From: Modestobacter muralis
Lineage (GTDB): Bacteria; Actinomycetota; Actinomycetes; Mycobacteriales; Geodermatophilaceae
Direction: 5' to 3'
Assembly (NCBI RefSeq): GCF_010682105.1
Contig: NZ_JAAGWH010000066.1
Coordinates: forward strand, 1-63,079
DNA: 63,079 nucleotides
The position numbers and the translations under genes are program-made. Shown here in pieces: positions 58,852 to 63,079 of the stretch. The first letter of the stretch is position 1, and the number at the start of each line of letters is the position of its first letter. Below the pieces are notes generated by a model that was not told the DNA's origin, searched no databases, and saw only the letters and a program-made list of their open reading frames with translations.

Positions 58852-59895
58852 CTAGCGGCGCAGGGCCTGGGCGAGGGAGTAGGCCGGGGAGCGGTCGAGA
58901 TTCTGTCGGGTGCGGTCGTAGCGGCGGGTGGTGCGAGGGTCGCGGTGGCCGAGGGCGTCCTGGACGTCCTGCAGCGGGATGCCGATGGCCAGTGCCTCGG
59001 TGGCGAAGCCGTGGCGCAGGCTATGGGGCTTGATCAGGTCGGCTGAGGCGATACCGGCGGTCTTGGCCAGGCGTTTGATCAGGTCATAGGCGGTCTTGTA
59101 GGCCAAGGATTCACCGGTGCGGGACAGGAAGATCGGCCCGTGGGTGCGCTCACCGATCAGGTCGTCGAGGGCGCGGACGGTGGCCGGGGGTAAGGCGACG
59201 GAGGCGCGCTTGCCGCCCTTGCGGCGGATGCGCAGCACCCGGTGGCCGCGGTCGTGCCGGTAGTCGGCGAGGTCGGCACCCAGGGCCTCGGAGATCCGGC
59301 AGCCGGTGAACACCAGCACGGAGATCAGTGCCGCAGAGCGGGGGGAGTGGGCATCGGCGGCGTCGAGCAGGGCGACCAGTTCGGCGGCAGTAAGACCAGC
59401 CGTGGAGGACTCATCCGACACCGCCGGTCGCTCGACCTGGTCCAGCGGTGAGCGGTCGAGGACGCCCAGGCTCAGTGCATAGGCGTAGAACTTCGACAGC
59501 GCGGAAAGCCGGCGGGCGACGCTGGCCGCCGAGAGTGGCCGGCGGGTGCGGGCGCTGGGGGTACGGGCGAGGTGGTCGACCCAGGCGTCGACGTGCGGGC
59601 GGGTAGCCAGCAGCGGGTGCACCCGGTACTCCGGAGGCGCGGTGGTCAGGCACCAGGAGCGCCAGGCGGTGAGGTCGGCGGCGTAGGCGGTCTTGGTGTG
59701 GGCCTGCTTGCGCCCGGTGAGGAAGGCGACCACCAGCCGGTCAAAGGGGTCCAGTGCGGTGCCGGGCACCCGGGCCAGCGCCGCGGCGCCGGCGGGCGCG
59801 AGCTGCTCGACCACGACCAGCGCGCCGGGATCGACCAGGACGACGTCGGTCGCCTCCTCCGCCGGCTCGGCCGCGCCGTTGCTCGCTGTCCCCAT
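58852..59895 (-). CDS. Tyrosine recombinase (Xer/Cre-like)
   Basis: A 347-residue recombinase with a SAM-like core-binding domain (DRLVVAFLTGRKQAHTKTAY) and the catalytic domain: Arg in FTGCRISEALG, Lys in IRRKGGKRASVAL, HSLRHGFATEALA (HxxR), GHRDPRTTRRYDR (His and Tyr). All catalytic residues are present. It may resolve plasmid multimers or integrate the element. A 26-base core-like palindrome (59931-59956) lies 36 bases upstream of its start. Confidence 0.92.
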   Translation of the reverse strand: MGTASNGAAEPAEEATDVVLVDPGALVVVEQLAPAGAAALARVPGTALDPFDRLVVAFLTGRKQAHTKTAYAADLTAWRSWCLTTAPPEYRVHPLLATRPHVDAWVDHLARTPSARTRRPLSAASVARRLSALSKFYAYALSLGVLDRSPLDQVERPAVSDESSTAGLTAAELVALLDAADAHSPRSAALISVLVFTGCRISEALGADLADYRHDRGHRVLRIRRKGGKRASVALPPATVRALDDLIGERTHGPIFLSRTGESLAYKTAYDLIKRLAKTAGIASADLIKPHSLRHGFATEALAIGIPLQDVQDALGHRDPRTTRRYDRTRQNLDRSPAYSLAQALRR

Positions 59896-59930
59896 GCCTC
59901 CGGACGCTAGAGCAGGGGTCCGACAGGAAC

Positions 59931-59956
59931 CCGCTAATAACTTCCTTTATCAGCGG
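59931..59956. other. Recombinase core-like palindrome (10-6-10)
   Basis: CCGCTAATAA and TTATCAGCGG are inverted arms, 9 of 10 bases matching, around the 6-base spacer CTTCCT. The AT-rich inner arms and 6-bp spacer resemble Xer/dif or other tyrosine recombinase crossover sites. It lies between the recombinase gene and the next locus. Confidence 0.6.
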
Positions 59957-59966
59957 AACCCCCTAG

Positions 59967-60236
59967 ATGGCAGTGAGGCGTCGCCAGCTCGAGGGGAGGT
60001 CGGTTCTGGGCACACTAAGCCTCGCGCTGCTGGCCTACCTGACTTGGCCTTCCATCGAGCTCGCCGCACTAGGCGCTGCGGCCGCGGTATGGCTTGAGCG
60101 CAATCAGCCTCGGTTGAGGCGTATCCACGGCAAGCGGGCCTCGGCCAGTTGGGTCAAGCCGGTGCTGCGGACCCGATCCATCGCGACTCGCCGCGCCTCA
60201 TCAGATCAATTCCAGGGACGATCAGTTCGTCGCTGA
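59967..60236 (+). CDS. Doubtful small membrane protein
   Basis: An 89-residue frame with one hydrophobic region (VLGTLSLALLAYLTWPSIEL, then AALGAAAAVWLERN) flanked by basic residues, so it could be a small membrane protein. The ATG has no ribosome site, and the last 80 bases overlap the 3' end of the methylase gene on the other strand. It may be an artefact; kept at low confidence. Confidence 0.35.
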   Translation: MAVRRRQLEGRSVLGTLSLALLAYLTWPSIELAALGAAAAVWLERNQPRLRRIHGKRASASWVKPVLRTRSIATRRASSDQFQGRSVRR

Positions 60237-61038
60237 AGACGGCGTATTCAGCACCGACGTGCTGTTTCTGGGCGGTATGAGCTATATCGAACTCTGCCGT
60301 CCGCAGTCCGCCGTAGAGTCCTGTGGTGATCTGTTCATGGACATCGTAAGTCAAGAACCACGGAAGTCTGCTGTCGCGCAGCATCGCCGCCAACTCCGCG
60401 TGATCGTCTGGACGTAGGGAGTCGAGGTACAAGTCCTCGCCTTGAACAAGATACGGAGGATCGACATATACCAGGACGTCGGTGCCTTGCGCTTCAAGCG
60501 TACGGAGAAAATCGCGGGCGTCCAGTTGGCTGACGTGGGCACGTTCGCGATAGCCGCCGAGCAAACGCACTCGTTCTGCAAGATTGTCACGGTTGAAGCG
60601 GGCGTCAATCTTCCATCGACCAGCTTGATCTAGGCCGCCGATGGGTCGGGCTCCTAGAATGCCAGAGCGGTTGCAGCGGTTCAGGAAGAATGTGGCGAAG
60701 CCCAGCTCAAGGTCGTCATGTCCTTCAGGTTGCTCATAGACTGCGCGTGCGGCGTGCCAGGCGTCGAGGTCGACAGGAGCCGCCTCGATCAGGGCCGCAA
60801 AAGCGTCGGTCTGCTCGAACACACACCTCCAGAACGCCGCTATCCCCGGATTCAGATCGTTGATGTAGATGGCGCGGACTTCTTCGTCGACGAGCAGACG
60901 CAGGGCCGCGCCCGCACCCCCCGCGAAGGGTTCCGCGTAGGCGTGGGGCCGTGGGGCTTGGCTGGCGAGCAAGCGAGCAATGTAGGGCGCCAGTCGCCCC
61001 TTTCCACCGGGGTATCGAAGGGGACTCAGGTACCTCAT
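60154..61038 (-). CDS. DNA adenine methyltransferase (Dam/D12 class)
   Basis: A 294-residue N6-adenine methyltransferase. Motif X/I: RYPGGKGRLAPYIARLL and YAEPFAGGAGAALRLL; motif IV DPPY in LVYVDPPYLVQGEDLY; FFLNRCNRSGILGARPIGG is typical of the D12 class. It is coupled by an ATGA overlap to a ParB-fold protein and has lower GC and different codon use than the neighbouring genes, so it was probably acquired separately. No restriction enzyme is adjacent. Confidence 0.9.
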   Translation of the reverse strand: MRYLSPLRYPGGKGRLAPYIARLLASQAPRPHAYAEPFAGGAGAALRLLVDEEVRAIYINDLNPGIAAFWRCVFEQTDAFAALIEAAPVDLDAWHAARAVYEQPEGHDDLELGFATFFLNRCNRSGILGARPIGGLDQAGRWKIDARFNRDNLAERVRLLGGYRERAHVSQLDARDFLRTLEAQGTDVLVYVDPPYLVQGEDLYLDSLRPDDHAELAAMLRDSRLPWFLTYDVHEQITTGLYGGLRTAEFDIAHTAQKQHVGAEYAVFSDELIVPGIDLMRRGESRWIGSAAPA

Positions 61039-62489
61039 TTGGCGGGGTTCGCAGCGAGGTAAGCGTCGAGGCGCTCGAGCATCGGGCGAAAGGTTCTGCT
61101 GAGCTCGCGCACTTCAGCAGCGGTTGGATTTGTGCTGATGTTGTGAACAAACGCGTGCATCGTCTGTACGATTATTCCTTCATCTTGTGTGCGGACCCAA
61201 GCCGCTTCGAGCGTCTTGTCCCGTTGGGCAGGGTCTTTGATCTGGGGGTCAAGGTGAAGAAGCACCATCCCGAGCTTCCTTTTCAGCTTGTCCGCCTCAT
61301 TGCCCCAACCCTGTCGGACGACAGCATCGGTGACCGCCAGCTCCACGACGACTCGAACTAATACGCCGGTCACTGCCGACATTGAGTCAATATCGATGGA
61401 CTGTGCCTCGGCAAGCAGCTTAGATGTGCGCAGATCGACCTGAGTCAGCTTCAACCCCTGGAAGATCACCCGCTCTTGTCGGGGCAGAATCCGCCGCGAC
61501 GCTAGCGCAGAGGAAGCTGCTCCGTCGTCATTCGAATCAGAAGAAGTGGCCGAAGGTTCAGCAGATGAGTTAGTGTCCGTAGGTATTGGTGTTACGTCGT
61601 CAGGTGTAGGTAGTTCGCCCTCTGCTGAGTCAACATCGGAAATTTCGGCATTGGTCGAAGCGGCGGCGAGACGCGGCTCTGGCAGTCGGTTGCCCCGGGG
61701 CGGCAACACATCGCTTGACTTGTCGACATAGGCAACGCGGAGTGTCTTTCCCTTGATATCTGAGACGCCGAGGTTGCCAGCGAAGTCGCTGAAAATCTTG
61801 CGAAGCCCGGGCAGGAGATCCTCGTTGCTGAAATGAAAGGTTACGCCGTCGCCGTTGAAGTCAAAACCGAACGCAGTTCGGACGGCGGGATCACCAATCA
61901 GTCGACCAAGAGTGGTGATTCGTCCTCGGCGCACGGCGTCCACATTCGCGAGCAGGTCCACCTCATCTGGAAATGCGGTAGCCACTGCTTCGCAAAAAAT
62001 GGTCGCCCGGTCGGTCTGTGTGCCGCGGCGGCGGTCGAAGTTGTTCATCTGCCAGGGTTTCCATTCGACCACCCCCACGCCACTATTCTCGCCGGTGTGA
62101 CGCAGCTTTAGCCAGTGCCTTGCAGCGTCGCGGGATTCCGCGAGGTAGCAGGTCACCTTCGTGGGTCCGGATCCGTTCTTGCTAAGCCGCTGAAGGCTGC
62201 GCTGGTGAGCCTTGTCGAAAGCCAGCTCTGGGTTTGCCAATAGCTTCAACGCGGCCAATCGGCGGTTGCCTTCAATAACAACTAAGCCACTGGTCTCCCT
62301 GACAACGACCGGGAGCTCGGTGGGATTCAAAGTGCCTTCGCGTGCGATGTCCCCTGCGAGCTTGAGCAGTTTGGCCGGCGCGTCGGAGAGCAAGGCGTTG
62401 ACGGCCTCCCTCTGGCTATCGACGCCGTCCGCGAACCGCGGGTTGGTCTCGTCCAAGAGAAGGCTCGCCACTGAGTACTCGCGGATCAC
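61035..62489 (-). CDS. ParB/Srx-fold protein paired with the methylase
   Basis: About 484 residues from the GTG at 62489, where the ParB-like sequence begins (IREYSVASLLLDETNPRF); the frame opens earlier without homology. The N-terminal domain reads LNPTELPVVVRETSGLVVIE then GNRRLAALKLLANPELAFDK, a ParB-type domain with GNRR for GERR. A linker (about residues 260-330) is rich in Ser/Asp/Thr. The C-terminal helical region is unassigned. The operon with a Dam-type methylase suggests DNA modification or defence; inference only. Confidence 0.75.
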   Translation of the reverse strand: MIREYSVASLLLDETNPRFADGVDSQREAVNALLSDAPAKLLKLAGDIAREGTLNPTELPVVVRETSGLVVIEGNRRLAALKLLANPELAFDKAHQRSLQRLSKNGSGPTKVTCYLAESRDAARHWLKLRHTGENSGVGVVEWKPWQMNNFDRRRGTQTDRATIFCEAVATAFPDEVDLLANVDAVRRGRITTLGRLIGDPAVRTAFGFDFNGDGVTFHFSNEDLLPGLRKIFSDFAGNLGVSDIKGKTLRVAYVDKSSDVLPPRGNRLPEPRLAAASTNAEISDVDSAEGELPTPDDVTPIPTDTNSSAEPSATSSDSNDDGAASSALASRRILPRQERVIFQGLKLTQVDLRTSKLLAEAQSIDIDSMSAVTGVLVRVVVELAVTDAVVRQGWGNEADKLKRKLGMVLLHLDPQIKDPAQRDKTLEAAWVRTQDEGIIVQTMHAFVHNISTNPTAAEVRELSRTFRPMLERLDAYLAANPAK

Positions 62490-62592
62490 TGCCGGAGCAT
62501 TGCACGAGCGGCGCTGCGTGGCCACGGACGCGCGTGGCCACGAACACGCGTAGGCCGGCGATCCCGGGGCGCACGACCGCTTGGCGATCGGT

Positions 62593-63079
62593 TCACCAGT
62601 CGGTTGCTGGGACAGTCGCCAGCAAGACGCCCACGTGCTCATCGACGAGGCAGCCACAGGGTTGCGCGAGTACGACGACGACTGGCTCACGCTGCCCGTC
62701 TACTCGGGCGTACTGCTCCTCGACTCCGGTAGTCGGGTGGGCACATGAGGGGCAGGCGGGGGAGTGTCCGGCGGGCCAGCCGAGCGTCTCAAGCTCATCT
62801 CCGCCGCGGCGTCGTGACTTTCCCAGTAGCTGGATGTTGGGTAGCGCCGCCTGTGAAGGCGCGGGCTCAGTCAGTTCCAGAGCGAGTTGTGCATCCTCTT
62901 CGGTGGTGCCCGTCGGGCTAGCTGCACCATCAAGGATCTGCCCCAGCGCGCGGACCAGAGAGCTACGTCCTACGCCGAGAGTCGCGGCCATCTGGTTCAG
63001 CGTCATGCCCTGTGCGCGCATGGCCTGCGCGGCGGTGAGCCGTTCCGGGGTCATGACGGTGGGGCGGCCGCCGGCGCGG
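62593..63079 (-). CDS. Serine recombinase C-terminal part (cut by window edge)
   Basis: The frame is open to the window end. Before MTPERLTAAQAMRAQGMTLN it reads RAGGRPTV, and QMAATLGVGRSSLVRALGQI follows: this is the GRP-linker and Hin-like HTH of a serine resolvase/invertase, so the catalytic domain lies beyond the edge. Unlike Tn3 resolvases, about 110 residues follow the HTH, with cysteines (HSPACPSCAHP, AQPCGCLVDEH) suggesting a zinc-binding extension. Partial gene. Confidence 0.75.
   Translation of the reverse strand, partial: RAGGRPTVMTPERLTAAQAMRAQGMTLNQMAATLGVGRSSLVRALGQILDGAASPTGTTEEDAQLALELTEPAPSQAALPNIQLLGKSRRRGGDELETLGWPAGHSPACPSCAHPTTGVEEQYARVDGQREPVVVVLAQPCGCLVDEHVGVLLATVPATDW

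Overview
The window is very GC-rich, uses many GTG starts and TGATG/ATGA gene overlaps, and carries actinobacterial families (SCO6880, DUF4913, DUF6668, DUF6545, PadR pairs, EspR-like HTH). It looks like part of a conjugative plasmid or large integrative element of a high-GC actinomycete. A Geodermatophilaceae-like host (Blastococcus, Modestobacter) is a low-confidence guess. Partition and replication-type genes favour a plasmid. No rRNA or tRNA was seen.

Layout. (1) 1-6.65 kb: lipoproteins, an MFS exporter and a three-gene ABC efflux operon. (2) 6.9-11.1 kb: mobilization region with an oriT-like repeat/hairpin cluster, MobC, relaxase and a coiled-coil partner. (3) 11.3-14.2 kb: cargo (secreted metzincin, lipoprotein, PadR plus membrane partner) beside a decayed DUF4913 fragment. 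(4) 14.2-24.1 kb, minus strand: a compact conjugation operon, from lipoprotein and VirB1-like peptidase through pilin-like, VirB6-like, SCO6880 and VirB4-like genes to the TraG coupling protein and DUF4913. (5) 24.2-27.1 kb: divergent XRE - ImmA/IrrE - DUF6545 - PAP2 operon, with a 12-bp inverted repeat over the conjugation promoter. (6) 27.2-33.8 kb: stability core with a Rep-like winged-helix protein, ParA, a ribbon-helix-helix ParB, distributed TGCGGCAN repeats (probable centromere), two copies of a 176-nt structured element with compensatory base changes, and a ParB-nuclease-fold protein. (7) 34-37.3 kb: PIN/HTH toxin-antitoxin pair, a stray fliL, an HTH-nucleotidyltransferase. (8) 37.3-58.7 kb: envelope, copper and thiol-redox cargo: three M23 peptidases (one behind a c-di-AMP riboswitch), CDF metal transporters with CmtR-like regulators, YcnI, DsbA, VKOR, CcdA, Sco1, cupredoxin, CtaG, Lnt, CcsB, TlpA, and a BlaI/BlaR-type pair. 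lspA and ynfA are broken here, ynfA by an IS481 element with an intact 6-bp target duplication. (9) 58.8-63.1 kb: tyrosine recombinase with a 10-6-10 core-like palindrome, a ParB-fold/Dam methylase pair of lower GC, and the end of a serine recombinase cut by the window edge.

How it works together. Blocks 2, 4 and 5 form the transfer machine and its control; block 6 and the recombinases provide stable inheritance. In block 8 nine promoters share a 19-bp dyad, CTAC(T/G)A-N7-TAG(T/G)NN with TCGTAN variants. One copy lies before the ctaG-lnt-ccsB-blaI-blaR operon itself. I infer that the cargo is one BlaI-family regulon combining cytochrome c/oxidase copper maturation, extracytoplasmic disulfide chemistry, lipoprotein processing and peptidoglycan hydrolases. 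The strongest novel candidates are this regulon and the duplicated structured element paired with the partition-type repeats.
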